Shown: one piece after another, positions 34,322 to 45,319 of the stretch
How the letters are laid out: every line of letters starts with the position of its first letter
Numbering within the stretch: the stretch's first letter is position 1
Assembly (NCBI RefSeq): GCF_963576675.1
Contig: NC_088913.1
Span: forward strand, 82,769,001 to 82,833,000
From: Euphorbia lathyris
Taxonomy: Eukaryota; Streptophyta; Magnoliopsida; Malpighiales; Euphorbiaceae
DNA: 64,000 nt
Reading direction: 5' to 3'
Notes under the pieces: generated by a model
Databases searched by the model: none
What the model was told of the DNA's origin: nothing
Seen by the model: the letters and a program-made list of their open reading frames with translations, nothing else
Made by a program: the position numbers and the translations under genes

Positions 34322-35008
34322 CAGTGGTGAATATAAAATTAGTCGGTTGGAGGGGTCAATTTTATACGTACATACGTAAAAAAAAATCACTAAATTAAAC
34401 TTGTTCAAAAGTTTTTCGTATATATACGTGTTATAATATGAGTGGTCAAAAACCAATTTGTAAATACTACCAATGTAAGAAATTTCAAAATTAAACTAGA
34501 TTATGTTTAAGGTTCTTAACAAGTAAAAAAGATTGTGTCTAATAAAAAAAAATTGGATTTAGGGAGGAAGCCTAATAGGCCAAAAAAAAATTAGAAATTT
34601 GGATTTAAGAAGGGTCTAACATGCTAAAAAAATTAGAAATTTGGATTTAATGACCTAACATGTAAAAAAATTAGAAATTTGAATTTAGGGAGAGTCTAAC
34701 AGGAAGATCCCAACTTTTGGGTCCATTTTGAGACTGCTAATTCAGCACTTCATCAAAAAAAAATTTGGAGACAAAGGGGTTGGAACCACCTCAGATTGGA
34801 AAATTAAATACAACCCCAATGAGTTAATTTGATATTAATCGTATAACAATCCCAAATTTATCAAATACTCAATCAAATTATAATCAAATCACCAATTTAG
34901 CACCCCATAATATCAAATTTTGTGGAAACAGGAGGACCCCCTAGTCATGGTGGTTCCGGTGGCTGGAAGGGTCAGGTCCCCCTAGGGCCCTCCCTGTATC
35001 CGCCTCTG
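34322..35008. mobile_element. non-autonomous hAT element with perfect 8-bp target duplication
   Basis: 687 bp flanked by GTCTAATC at 34314-34321 and 35009-35016. Ends: CAGTGGTGAATATAA at the left; on the other strand CAGAGGCGGATACAGGG at the right. The interior has three near-identical blocks with TTAGAAATTTGGATTTA (about 34590-34690). No ORF. Its ends belong to the same CAGNGGNGGANNCAGG family as the element at 50497-51324. Confidence 0.82.
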
Positions 35009-35016
35009 GTCTAATC

Positions 35017-35639
35017 TATATTAAATGAAAAGCTAACTGATTTGTTAAGTTTTGTTGCATGTCATAAATTTTTGATGCATGACATATTTTACTATATAGA
35101 TTTAAAATATAGATAAATAAGAAAAAAATTAATTCGTTGATGATATTTAATAAATTAGTCAAAATATAAGATTAAAATCATATTTGGCTACTGTTGTATC
35201 CAAAATTTATCGTTTGATACATGCGGTATGATTTGATAATATTTTCCCCATAGAGATTATCGTAGGTGACATTTAACCAATTTTGAATAGAAAACTAACC
35301 TATTTATTAAAAAAAATTACCACATTGCACAATTTTTGACATGTGATATATAAAATATAAATTTTTTTTCTATATATAAACTAATATGTGGATAAAAAAA
35401 ATCAATTCATTATTTATCTACATATTAAATCTATATGAAAAAAATAAATCAACAGTCACATGTCAAAGTGTGTCATTTGACAAAAAAAAATTAACAAATC
35501 GATTAGTTTTCCATCCAAAATGGATTAAATGTCACATATCAGAATATTTGAAGAGAAAATTGTTATCAAATGATACCATAAGGAAGCAAATGACAAAATT
35601 TTGGATAACATAGGAACCAAATATGAGTTTAATCCCAAA
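35017..35639. other. AT-rich intergenic DNA
   Basis: Contains a 75-codon open stretch (35386-35613) without recognisable motif, probably chance. Nothing else seen. Confidence 0.55.
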
Positions 35640-36120
35640 GAGTAAATTACATCCATAGCCACTGAACTTCAATTCTTAACGGTATGACTACTGAACTTTA
35701 CACTTTTTAACACCAGTGGCGACCCAACATTAACTAACTTCTCAAAGTGACCGTTAACGACCTCAAAATGAAAATATTCAAGAATTAAAGTTGTTTAGAA
35801 CGACATTTAACATGAAACCACATTTTTTATTTTCCAAAATCACAATTTTTGGAGCTTTCTCTCTCTAAAAATTCATTCTCTCTCTTAACCAAACAATATC
35901 TAAATGACCTCAAAACAAAAATTTTCAAGAATTAAAGTTTCTTAAAATATCATTAACTCTTTGTTTTTTTATTTTGAGACCGTCAACGGTCGTTTTGAGG
36001 CGTTGAGTGGCCATCGGTGTTAAAAAGTGTAAAATTCAGTAGTCATACAGTTAAAAATTGAAGTTCAATAGTCACAATAAAGTGAATAAAGTTCAGTTGC
36101 TATGGGTGTAATTTATCCAA
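35640..36120. mobile_element. MITE with long TIRs (GTAAATTACA ends)
   Basis: Left AGTAAATTACATCCATAG pairs with right CTATGGGTGTAATTTATC. Homology extends about 100 bp inward on both sides (TTTACACTTTTTAACACC on the left, GGTGTTAAAAAGTGTAAA on the right). The ends resemble Mutator-like MITEs. No clear target duplication; no ORF. Confidence 0.72.
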
Positions 36121-36574
36121 ATTTCGATTTAAACTATTTTTAACCTTAAATGATGTATAAAGTTGTGCACATGATATAATTTCTCTTTTGTTGAGCTAAA
36201 AACTACTTCCTAAATGACACGGGGTTCTTGAGAGAATTTAAGGCCGTCCAAGTAATGGATTTTATTTTTCTTTTGAAAGAGTCATGGAAATGTAATAATA
36301 TATAGATAGTTAGTATTAGTTTTGAATTAATTTATGGTAAGTATATATACATAGAATTAATGTCTCTAGGTAATACCTATATGTGGTTCACATTACATTT
36401 TGTCATTAATTGAATAAAATTTCTATTTCACTTTTTTTCACAAAAAAATAATTAATGGGTTTGCTTGATTTATTAACTAGGTGGAGAAATGCATAACAAA
36501 CTCAAGTCAATCAACTACCCCTTTGCAAAATCATAATTATTGCTAGGGTTGTAAACTAGGTCACCAAAATAAAA

Positions 36575-36885
36575 ATTGTCCATATTTGTTTTTAACAAAG
36601 TAAACGTTACTTGGTGTGTTTTCACCATTGGATTAATTTTCTAATCCATCATCTAATGGTGAAAACACACCAAGTAATGGTACTTTGTCAAAAACAAAGT
36701 AACCATAGAAGGCACATTCAAGGTGCCTTCTATGCTTACTTTTTTTTTGACAAAGTAAGATTTACTTTGTTTTTTCCACCATTGGATGAGCTTACTTTGT
36801 CAAAATTCATTACCATCTAATGGTGGAAAAAACAAAGTAATATTTACTTTGTTAAAAACAAAGTAAGTATAGCCAAACCCGTTTA
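36575..36885. repeat. nested-hairpin foldback element
   Basis: Three hairpins in a row: arms ACTTGGTGTGTTTTCACCAT and its complement (about 36609-36675); AGAAGGCAC / GTGCCTTCT (about 36708-36731); arms TTACTTTGTTTTTTCCACCA and its complement (about 36762-36841). The whole is enclosed by TTTTTAACAAAGTAAA and TTTACTTTGTTAAAAA. No ORF. A MITE-like structure made of inverted repeats within inverted repeats. Confidence 0.75.
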
Positions 36886-36903
36886 AATTATATTAATAAA
36901 AAA

Positions 36904-37241
36904 AGGCATAATACCCAAACTATCGAAATCATCAATCAGATCCCTAAACTAAGTAAAAATTATCAATTGAGTCCTCATCATAAGGAAAAATCATCAGTTG
37001 AGTCCTCATCGAAAATCATTCGATTGAACATTTTCAGACTCTTTTTCCCAAATCCATTTTGAGCCAATACAGAGATCATTACAGTCCATGTCAAATAGTC
37101 ACAGTTTCTGAATTTAGGATAATATAAGAACTCGATTGATGATTTTTGTTTGCTTCAGGGACTTAATTGATGATTTTGATAGTTTAAAGTCCTAATTGAT
37201 TTTGAAGTTTTAGTTTAGGGGTTAAAATGAGTGTTATGCCT
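36904..37241. mobile_element. MITE with AGGCATAA ends
   Basis: 338 bp. Left end AGGCATAATACCCAAACTAT; right end mirrored as AGGCATAACACTCATTTTAA on the other strand. Inner homology includes ATCATCAAT/ATTGATGAT. A-rich flanks on both sides hide any target duplication. Confidence 0.72.
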
Positions 37242-37518
37242 AAAAAAATTAATCATGAGTAAGATTATAATATGAGTCAACTGATACAGATCGGTAGCGA
37301 TAACGAAGGTTTTGATTGTAAACCAACAAAGAAATATACTGTTCACTAGCTTAACTAATAGGAAATAATCTCATTCAAGATGAAAACTTTAGTTCCAGTT
37401 GAGGAAAATATGTTTGATTGATTAAAGTTGTGTCTCCTTATGAAAATTTGAGCTTATATACCTTCCAATCCTAGGTAATAAAAGACTAAATAACCTCCAT
37501 TAGATATTACAAGTTTGG
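37242..37518. other. intergenic DNA
   Basis: Short gene-free stretch before the duplicated host unit. Confidence 0.55.
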
Positions 37519-38326
37519 TCGAAACAGTAGGGGTAAAAATGAGAGGAAATAGGATAATGGCAAACAAGCAAATAAGACCAAATGACAAAACACTAATTAC
37601 AGAGTGGCAAAACAGTAAATAACACTTAACAGCATTAGTGATAGAATCGCAGAAATTGGCCATGAAGTCAGCTCACACGACATATGGTCTGAGCGATACG
37701 TCGTGTGGCTACAACTCGAAGGGCTCCCTATGTGGCATTTCTTTGGACTGAGTTGAGAGCCAACAACATTATACCTCACACGGTGTGTGGTTTCAGTGAC
37801 ACGCCTTGTGAATTAATAAAAATAATAGTAGAAACTTTTCAGCATTTCCACATGACGCGTGGGTAAAGTCACACGTCGTGTGGCATTCTCTTACACCAGA
37901 CTCCTACGAGTGCTCACAATACGTGTTGATGTCTCCACACATTGCGTGAGCTCTGTTTCAGACTTCCCCTAAATCACTCAGGTTGATGCTCTCATCATCC
38001 ACATATACCATTACATTAATAAAAATTGATGAACCATGTATATTAGTTTCACGTCATAAATAGCTCTCGTAGACTTTCAAGTAAAACTTCAATTCACCGA
38101 GAAAAAGTTTAAATAAATTAGTGAGTAAACGTTGGAGTTGGAGGATTGCAGAAGGTATTCAATTTTATAAAGAATGAAGGAAGTTAGTCTCCATATAATA
38201 ACTTCTTCCTTTTTATTTTAATTAAATGGGACGTGTCGAGTCCCATCAAAAGTGACCCGTCTAAAATATATATGAATCGAGGGAAAATCTTTAGATCTTC
38301 ATCTGCACCCATGCTATGGAAATACC
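37519..38326. repeat. duplicated host unit, copy 1
   Basis: About 808 bp matching 50073-50496 plus 51333-51710 at roughly 90 percent by eye. It contains several imperfect palindromes of the type CACACGNCGTGTGG (37676, 37696, 37776, 37868 and others). No ORF of note. It ends with ATACC, which is also the target site of the copia element. Confidence 0.8.
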
Positions 38327-39733
38327 TGTTGAAACACCTTTCCACAAGATTTTGATTTGACAAAATCATCCATGATTAAGAGGCAATTAAATTTAGATGC
38401 TTTGATTTAATTGTACTAATATGTTTGTTAAATATTGATCGCAAAAATATATAAAGTAAAGACAAGACAAAAGTCAGCACAAACGAAGCTGAGTAGAACG
38501 GAACTCAGCATGACAGAATAGAAGCTGAGTGGAGTTAAAATTCAAAAGCAAAACGAAGCTGACTAAAGTTGAAGACTTCTTCAGGAGCGGTTAAACAGAA
38601 CGGAGCTGACCTTGAAGGAACTCAGCATGAACGTTGAACATTCGAAAAGAACAAACGAAGCTGAGTAACAGTCAGGACAGCATGAAGGATCCGTTCACTA
38701 AAAGACAAAGTCTGCCAATCTTCTGCACCAATAATTGGAACCTCGAAGACACCTAAAAGACTAATTCCAAGAGTCATGAGACGTTGGATTATTGGAAACA
38801 GACAACTGGCACAAACAAACAAACCAGACGCTAGAAGACAAACCTGATGCCTGAAGAAAACAGAGAAAGGGAATGGAGGTGCAGTCTGAAGCTTTCTAGA
38901 AATTGTTCCCCAAAAGAGCCGTTTTGATGTTAACGGTTAGGACATTTCAAAACGATCAAATCTACAGATTTCCTTCTATAAAAGGACAATCGAAAAACTT
39001 GGATACGAACTGAAGCATCAAAAGAAAAATACAAGAGAGAAAGTTTCAAAAGCACTCAAATACAAAAAGGATCTTACACCAACTTTTCTATTCTATGTGT
39101 AAATGCTAGATTGATTTGTAATCATCTAAAGTGTTCTTTAGTTCAAAAGGAACAAGTCTGTGATCAATAGGAATATTGAGGGTGTAAAGCTGAGTGCTTG
39201 TCTGTAAGCATTTCAGTGGTAGAGAAATCTAGGTGTTGGGTTGTAGCACTTAGTAGGAGTTGAGTAGACGAATAGAGGAAGGTACTCTTGCATATTCAAC
39301 TGCCTTGTAATCGATTTGTGCTCTACCTTTAAAGAGCTCAGTATTGGATTCAAAAATCCCGGAGGACTCTGGGGACTGGACGTAGGCAGAGAGGCCGAAC
39401 CAGGATAAGTGATACTGAGTAATCTCTAAACTCTCTCTTATAATTGCATGTGTTGTTTACTTTATTTACTCAGCATATAAATTGTCTAAGCTGATCTTGA
39501 GTAAGTAAGTGGTGCTGAGTTAGAAGCTGACCTCCAAGAGTGTAAATTCTCAACTCACAAGAAAACAACTTTAGTCAACATCTGACTAAAGCTGTCTTCA
39601 AACATATCTCACCAAGCTGACCATAAGCTGAGTTAATAAACTCTCAAAATAACTTCCAGTCAGCTTAATTAAAATGCGAAAAAGTTAAAATAGTTCCTAA
39701 CCCCCCCTTGGAACTAATTACCAGGGACCAACA
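38327..39733 (+). repeat. 5' LTR of the Sirevirus
   Basis: 1407 bp, TGTTGAAACACC...GGGACCAACA. TATAAAAG at 38977-38984 is the likely core promoter. Unusually dense in CTGAGT/ACTCAG and GCTGAC/GTCAGC words. Confidence 0.93.
38977..38984 (+). promoter_or_regulatory. TATA box of the Sirevirus LTR
   Basis: TATAAAAG about 650 bp into the LTR; the same word is at 49311-49318 in the 3' LTR. Assigned by motif and position. Confidence 0.55.
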
Positions 39734-39735
39734 AG

Positions 39736-39748
39736 TGGTATCAGAGCC
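39736..39748 (+). other. primer binding site (initiator tRNA-Met)
   Basis: TGGTATCAGAGCC two bases after the LTR; complementary to the 3' end of plant initiator tRNA-Met, standard for copia elements. Confidence 0.93.
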
Positions 39749-39795
39749 TAAGCTCACTACTCAAAGATTTAACAATCTTGAGCTAATCCCTAAAA

Positions 39796-41589
39796 ATGGG
39801 TGAGAATAGCACTCAGTTCCTTCCTGGAAACCAAACAACGCAGATACTCCCTGAGGGGTTATCGATCACTAGACCTCCCCTATTCTTTGGATCAAACTAT
39901 ACTTTCTGGAAGAATAGGATGAAGAACTTTATACAAGCCACAAACATGAGTGCATGGCTTGCAATTGTTCAAGGTCCACATGTGCCATACAAAACTGTTA
40001 ACAATGAGAAAATTCTTAAAAGTGAGACTGAGTGGACAGAGGATGACCTCAGAAAATTACAAAATAATGCTTCGACTATAAATATGCTTCACTGTGCGTT
40101 AGATGCTGCAGAATACAATAAGATTTCAGGTTGTGAGTCAGCACAGGAGATTTGGAAGAAGCTTGAAGTAACCTATGAAGGCACAAGCAAAGTTAAGGAG
40201 TCTAAAGTCAATCAACATATGAGACTCTACGAGCTGTTTGAGATGAAGGAGAATGAAGACATCTCAGAGATGAACGCAAGGTTCACAAACATTATAAATG
40301 AGCTAAAAAGGCTTGGAAAGAACTTCACTGAAGAAGAACAGGTGAAGAAAATTCTGAGAAGTCTGCCCAAGAGCTGGCAAGCAAAGAAAACAGCCGTAGA
40401 AGAAGCCCAAGACTTGACTACCTACAAATATGATGAGCTAATCGGTTCCCTGCTGACCCATGAAATCTCTATGAAAAACTTTGAAGCCAAAGAGAAAGAA
40501 AAATCAGAAGATAAGAAACAAAAATCCCTTGTCATGAAAGCTGACTCAACTGAAGCGGAGTCAACTGATGATGAGGAACTGGCCATGTTCACCAGAAAGA
40601 TGAAAAAGCTGTTCAGGAGAAATGATAGAAATGGCAAGAGATCATTTAGAAGAAATGATAAGTACAAAGCTGAGTCAAGTGACAAGTACAAGAAGGACAG
40701 CTCGAAATCTGTCACATGTTTTGAGTGTCATCAAACCGGGCACATCAAGTCAAGCTGTCCCAACCTCAAGAAAGAGAAGAAGGGAAGCAAAAAGGCTATG
40801 GTAGCCACGTGGAGTGACAGTGATGAGTCAACATCATCTGAAGCTGAGCAAAATGAAACAGCCAATATATGTTTTATGGCAGATGATGGAGCTGACCAAT
40901 CCCAATCTGAGCATGCTGACCTCTCTGATGAAACTGATAAGGAGAATCACAACAATGAGGTAACATCCTTACTTTTGCTTAGAAACGAAATGGTAAATGC
41001 CCTGAGTGACTTATATACACTAACTAAGAAGTGTAACAAAAAGATTAAGGCACTCAGCAGGCGCTGTGATGAGATTGAAGAGGTCAAGCTGAGTGACCTC
41101 CGATATCTTCTCCAGGACAACTCTGACTTGCATACCAACATGCAAATCTTACATAAGTTTGTCACGGAGGTTCAATCTGAGTCAAAGAAACTTAGAAAGG
41201 ATATCACAACGTTACAGAGTCAAGAGAAGGGCTCAAAAAGAAATAAAGCCCATGCTGAGTACGCAAATACTAGTCAGCATAAGCAAGTTACTCAATGTGA
41301 GTGTTGTGGAAAAAGGGGACACACAAAGGATGTATGTTGGCATAACAAGCGAACTGTCCAATGTGACTTCTACGGAAGAAAAGGACATACCACAAAAGTA
41401 TGTTGGCATGCCCAACACAATAATGCTGACTATACTCAGTTCAACCCACAAAGGGTACCTTTTTGTGATTTCTGTGGTAAGCCAGGCCACACCATAAAAG
41501 TATGTCGTCACAAGCTAAAATATGATTTTGCACCTGTTTATACTGACAAGAAAGGACCCAAAAGAAATTGGGTACCTAAAAATGAATAG
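39796..41589 (+). CDS. gag: Sirevirus gag polyprotein
   Basis: 597 codons from ATG 39796 to TAG 41587-41589. Residues about 80-250 resemble the UBN2/gag-polypeptide domain of copia (MLHCALDAAEYNKI, EIWKKLEVTYEGTSKVKESK, EEEQVKKILRSLPKSWQAKK). A CCHC knuckle (CFECHQTGHIKSSC) is near 311. After an acidic, Ser-rich region and a coiled coil, three closely spaced knuckles follow: CECCGKRGHTKDVC, CDFYGRKGHTTKVC, CDFCGKPGHTIKVC. The middle one has lost its second Cys (Tyr instead). The protein would form the virus-like particle and bind the RNA. Pol follows in the same frame after the stop. Confidence 0.9.
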   Translation: MGENSTQFLPGNQTTQILPEGLSITRPPLFFGSNYTFWKNRMKNFIQATNMSAWLAIVQGPHVPYKTVNNEKILKSETEWTEDDLRKLQNNASTINMLHCALDAAEYNKISGCESAQEIWKKLEVTYEGTSKVKESKVNQHMRLYELFEMKENEDISEMNARFTNIINELKRLGKNFTEEEQVKKILRSLPKSWQAKKTAVEEAQDLTTYKYDELIGSLLTHEISMKNFEAKEKEKSEDKKQKSLVMKADSTEAESTDDEELAMFTRKMKKLFRRNDRNGKRSFRRNDKYKAESSDKYKKDSSKSVTCFECHQTGHIKSSCPNLKKEKKGSKKAMVATWSDSDESTSSEAEQNETANICFMADDGADQSQSEHADLSDETDKENHNNEVTSLLLLRNEMVNALSDLYTLTKKCNKKIKALSRRCDEIEEVKLSDLRYLLQDNSDLHTNMQILHKFVTEVQSESKKLRKDITTLQSQEKGSKRNKAHAEYANTSQHKQVTQCECCGKRGHTKDVCWHNKRTVQCDFYGRKGHTTKVCWHAQHNNADYTQFNPQRVPFCDFCGKPGHTIKVCRHKLKYDFAPVYTDKKGPKRNWVPKNE

Positions 41590-41607
41590 TTTGAACTGCA
41601 GGTCAGC

Positions 41608-44600
41608 TTGACATGCGTGGAGAAGTCAAAACTATGGTATATAGACCTCGCATGCTCAAGGCATATGACAGGTGATGAAACTCAGTTCATCACACTAGAG
41701 CTTAAACGAGGTGGAAGTGTAAGCTTTGGAGACAACAAGAAGGGTAAGATAGTCGGATCAGGTACTATCGGAGGTAACCCAACTATTGAGTCTGTCTCCT
41801 TAGTTAAAGGTCTCAAATACAATCTGCTGAGTGTAGCTCAGCTTTGCAAGAGCGGCAGAAAGGTTGTATTTAATGATACTAAGTGTCAAATACTCGAGGG
41901 AAATACAAATGAACTGATTTTAACTGCACCTCGTGTAGAAAATGTATATATGTTAAACTTAGAAAAACAGTTTTCTAAAAACATATGCTTAGTGTCTAAA
42001 GAGGACAACTCCTGGCTATGGCATAGAAGACTTGGGCATGTCAGCATGGACCTTCTTGCCAAATTAGCTAGAAAGCAATTAGTTGAGGGATTACCCAAAT
42101 TAAAGTTTGAAAAAGATCAACTGTGTAAAGCTTGTCAGCAAGGCAAACAAACTAAAAAGTCATTTCATAGCAAAAATATTGTCTCAACCAAAAGACCATT
42201 GGAATTACTACACTTGGATCTTTTCGGACCTATCCAGCCACTCAGCTTGGGAGGTAAGAAATTCTCCTTGGTTATTGTAGATGATTTCTCTCGGTACACT
42301 TGGATCATCTTCCTGAGCAGCAAGGATGAAACTTTTGAGATGTTTACCTCACTGATTAAAAGGCTTGAAAATGACAAAGACCTAAAAGTAGCTCACATTA
42401 GAAGCGACAATGGTGGAGAATTCAAAAACCAACAGTTTGATGAATTCTGTGAAACCTGTGGTATTGACCACAACTTCTCTGCTCCTAGAACACCTCAACA
42501 AAATGGGGTCGTTGAAAGGAAAAACAGAACCATTGTCGAAATAGCTAGGACAATGCTGAGTGAAAATAGGCTTCCAAAGTACTTCTGGGGTGAAGTTGTT
42601 CACACGGCATGTTACATACTGAATAGGGCTCTAGTTAGACCTATACTTAAGAAAACCCCATACGAACTTTGGAAAGGTCGAAAGCCCAACATTGGATACT
42701 TTCGTGCCTTTGGGTGTAAATGTTTTATACTCAATACAAAAGACAACCTTGCTAAATTTGATGCTAAAGCTGACGAGGCAATCTTTTTAGGGTACTCAAC
42801 AAACAGTAAAGCATATAGAGTATTTAATAAAAGAACTCAGGTTGTAGAAGAGTCTGTACATGTTGAGTTCGATGAAACTGACCCTACAGGTAAGTCAGCT
42901 CAGCCTGAAGAAGATGAACCAGGATCAGCTTCCGCTGATCAACTAGAAGCCTATGTCTCATCTATACAGGAGCTGACTCAAGGTAAGCAAGAAATTGAAA
43001 TATCATTTGCTGACCAATCTATTCCTGTAGAGATTGTAGAAACACCTCTTCCAAACGACTCAACACTGCCCAAGGAAATAAAGATCCCAAGAGGACATAC
43101 GGAACAAGCCATTCTTGATGCCGCCAACAACAAACTAATGACCAGAGATCAACTTAGAAAATACCTCAGCAATGTTGCATTCGTATCAATACATGAGCCA
43201 AAGAACTTTGCTGATGCTGAGCAAGATGAATATTGGATCAATGCTATGCAAGAAGAGCTTGACCAATTCACCAGACATGAGGTATGGGATTTAGTACCTA
43301 AACCTAGGAATCAAAAGCCCATAGGAACCAAATGGGTCTTTAGAAATAAGCTAGATGAGCATGGAAATGTGATTAGAAACAAAGCTCGACTTGTAGCCCA
43401 AGGCTATAGTCAGCAAGAGGGTATAGACTATGGAGAAACATTTGCTCCTGTTGCTAGATTAGAAGCTATACGTATATTGTGTGCCTATGCTAGTTACATG
43501 AATTTTAAACTATACCAAATGGATGTAAAAAGTGCGTTTCTTAATGGCTTTATAAACGAAGAGGTATATGTTAATCAACCTCCTGGATTTGAAGATCCAA
43601 AATTTCCAAATCACGTTTATAAACTCAAAAAGGCCATGTACGGCCTAAAGCAAGCTCCAAGAGCTTGGTATGAGAGGTTGACCAACTTCCTACTGACCAG
43701 GAACTATGTCAGGGGAAAAACTGACACAACCTTGTTCATTAAGAAAAAGGGTAAACATACCCTACTTACACAGATATATGTTGATGATATAATTTTTGGT
43801 GCTACTGACGAATCCTTGTGCAAAGAATTTAGCCAACAGATGCAAACTGAGTTCGAAATGTCCATGATGGGTGAACTCAACTTCTTCCTTGGACTTCAAA
43901 TCAAGCAAGGAACGAATGGCATCTTTATAAGTCAGTCTAAATACACCAAGGAAATGTTAAAGAAATTCAGCATGGTAGATTGCAAACCAATATCAACCCC
44001 CATGGGCACTGATACGGTCCTATGCAAAGATGAGAAAAGTAAGTCAGTTGATAGTAAACTCTATCGAGGTATGATAGGTTCTTTACTCTATCTCACTGCC
44101 AGTAGACCAGACATTCAATACTCAGTATGCTATTGTGCTAGATATCAAGCTGACCCCAGGGAATCTCATCTAACTGCTGTAAAAAGAATTTTTAGATACT
44201 TGCAAAGCTCAGTTGATGCAGGTCTATGGTATCCAACCTCAAATGACTTCACACTCATTGGATATACTGATGCTGACTATGGACGAGATAAGCTAGAACG
44301 GAAGAGTACTTCAGGAGGATGTCATTTCCTTGGAAGTTGTCTAGTATCTTGGTTCAGCAAGAAGCAATCATCCGTAGCTCTGTCTACAACTGAAGCTGAG
44401 TACGTGGCTGCTGGAAGCTGTGTTGCACAAGTCCTATGGATAAAGCAACAACTTGAGGATTACGGAGTCAAAACAAAGACAATAGAGATCAAATGCGACA
44501 ACAAAAGTGCTATTGATCTATCTAAAAATCCAGTCCAACACAGCAGGATGAAGCATGTTAGCATAAGGCATCACTTCATCATAGACCATGTACTAAAAGA

Positions 44601-44721
44601 TGAGATCAAGCTGACCTACGTGCCAACAAATGATCAGCTTGCAGATATCTTCACAAAGCCCTTGGCACGAGAACAATTCAACACACTAAGGGAAGCAATT
44701 GGTATGTCAAATCCACTCTAA
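41608..44721 (+). CDS. pol: Sirevirus pol polyprotein
   Basis: 1037 codons, no internal stop. Order: protease remnant ([13 protein letters not shown], where the family has a D-S-G/A active site, so the Asp is kept but its neighbours changed); GAG-pre-integrase zinc region ([16 protein letters not shown]); integrase core ([29 protein letters not shown] intact); reverse transcriptase ([37 protein letters not shown]); RNase H ([29 protein letters not shown]). The Met at 41608 is the first after the gag stop, but the frame is the gag frame, so a fused gag-pol product was probably the ancestral form. Confidence 0.92.
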   Translation: MTCVEKSKLWYIDLACSRHMTGDETQFITLELKRGGSVSFGDNKKGKIVGSGTIGGNPTIESVSLVKGLKYNLLSVAQLCKSGRKVVFNDTKCQILEGNTNELILTAPRVENVYMLNLEKQFSKNICLVSKEDNSWLWHRRLGHVSMDLLAKLARKQLVEGLPKLKFEKDQLCKACQQGKQTKKSFHSKNIVSTKRPLELLHLDLFGPIQPLSLGGKKFSLVIVDDFSRYTWIIFLSSKDETFEMFTSLIKRLENDKDLKVAHIRSDNGGEFKNQQFDEFCETCGIDHNFSAPRTPQQNGVVERKNRTIVEIARTMLSENRLPKYFWGEVVHTACYILNRALVRPILKKTPYELWKGRKPNIGYFRAFGCKCFILNTKDNLAKFDAKADEAIFLGYSTNSKAYRVFNKRTQVVEESVHVEFDETDPTGKSAQPEEDEPGSASADQLEAYVSSIQELTQGKQEIEISFADQSIPVEIVETPLPNDSTLPKEIKIPRGHTEQAILDAANNKLMTRDQLRKYLSNVAFVSIHEPKNFADAEQDEYWINAMQEELDQFTRHEVWDLVPKPRNQKPIGTKWVFRNKLDEHGNVIRNKARLVAQGYSQQEGIDYGETFAPVARLEAIRILCAYASYMNFKLYQMDVKSAFLNGFINEEVYVNQPPGFEDPKFPNHVYKLKKAMYGLKQAPRAWYERLTNFLLTRNYVRGKTDTTLFIKKKGKHTLLTQIYVDDIIFGATDESLCKEFSQQMQTEFEMSMMGELNFFLGLQIKQGTNGIFISQSKYTKEMLKKFSMVDCKPISTPMGTDTVLCKDEKSKSVDSKLYRGMIGSLLYLTASRPDIQYSVCYCARYQADPRESHLTAVKRIFRYLQSSVDAGLWYPTSNDFTLIGYTDADYGRDKLERKSTSGGCHFLGSCLVSWFSKKQSSVALSTTEAEYVAAGSCVAQVLWIKQQLEDYGVKTKTIEIKCDNKSAIDLSKNPVQHSRMKHVSIRHHFIIDHVLKDEIKLTYVPTNDQLADIFTKPLAREQFNTLREAIGMSNPL

Positions 44722-45319
44722 CTAAGTCTGTATTAAATAATTGTCATATGAGTGGAACTTTGAATAATTGTGCAAATGCCATGTTGAGTAAAATATCAAC
44801 TCCTTACTACACTTGAAAATGAAAAAGCCACCCTATGATGAATTGACATATATATTGAATGATGATACTGAGTAGGCATAAAAGCTGAGTAAACATCCTA
44901 TGCTGAGTAGATAAACATATTGAGTAATCACTCTATGTTGAGTAAATACACATGCTGAGTGAGTAACGTATGTTGAGTAAATTAGTGATAGAGAAATTAT
45001 CTTAGGCAATCAATATCGTGGATGCTTCGAATTCTAGCAAAACCTAGTAAAAACCCACTCACGTAAAGAGAACCTACACGTGTAACCTCTGGCACCTTGG
45101 GAAGACGCACATTAATGGCAAATCCCATGCACCGAAGATGTCATAATTGACAGAACTTTTGTCGGTTGAATGTCCCTAGGTAAAAACGGCTAGTTAATGA
45201 TTAAGGACCGCCGTAAATTTATATAAAAAGTGGAAGAATCCCCACTCTTCATTCCTTACGCCTGTAATCTCCTGAAAATCAAACTTCTTTCTCTCCTAAG
45301 AACTTTAAAACCTTCAAAA
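44722..45319 (+). other. Sirevirus spacer between pol and envelope-like ORF
   Basis: 600 bp without an ORF. At 44868-44987 TGAGTA or TGAGTG occurs seven times (CTGAGTAGG, CTGAGTAAA, TTGAGTAAT and similar), an irregular array. Confidence 0.7.

Noticed and set aside
37519..38326. Reading the duplicated unit as the LTR of another retrotransposon
   Set aside because: No primer binding site or purine tract matches at its edges, and removing the Sirevirus leaves two adjacent copies with no internal region.
38622..38822. 66-codon minus-strand ORF, repeated at 48956-49156
   Set aside because: It is the same LTR sequence twice and antisense to the element; no motif.
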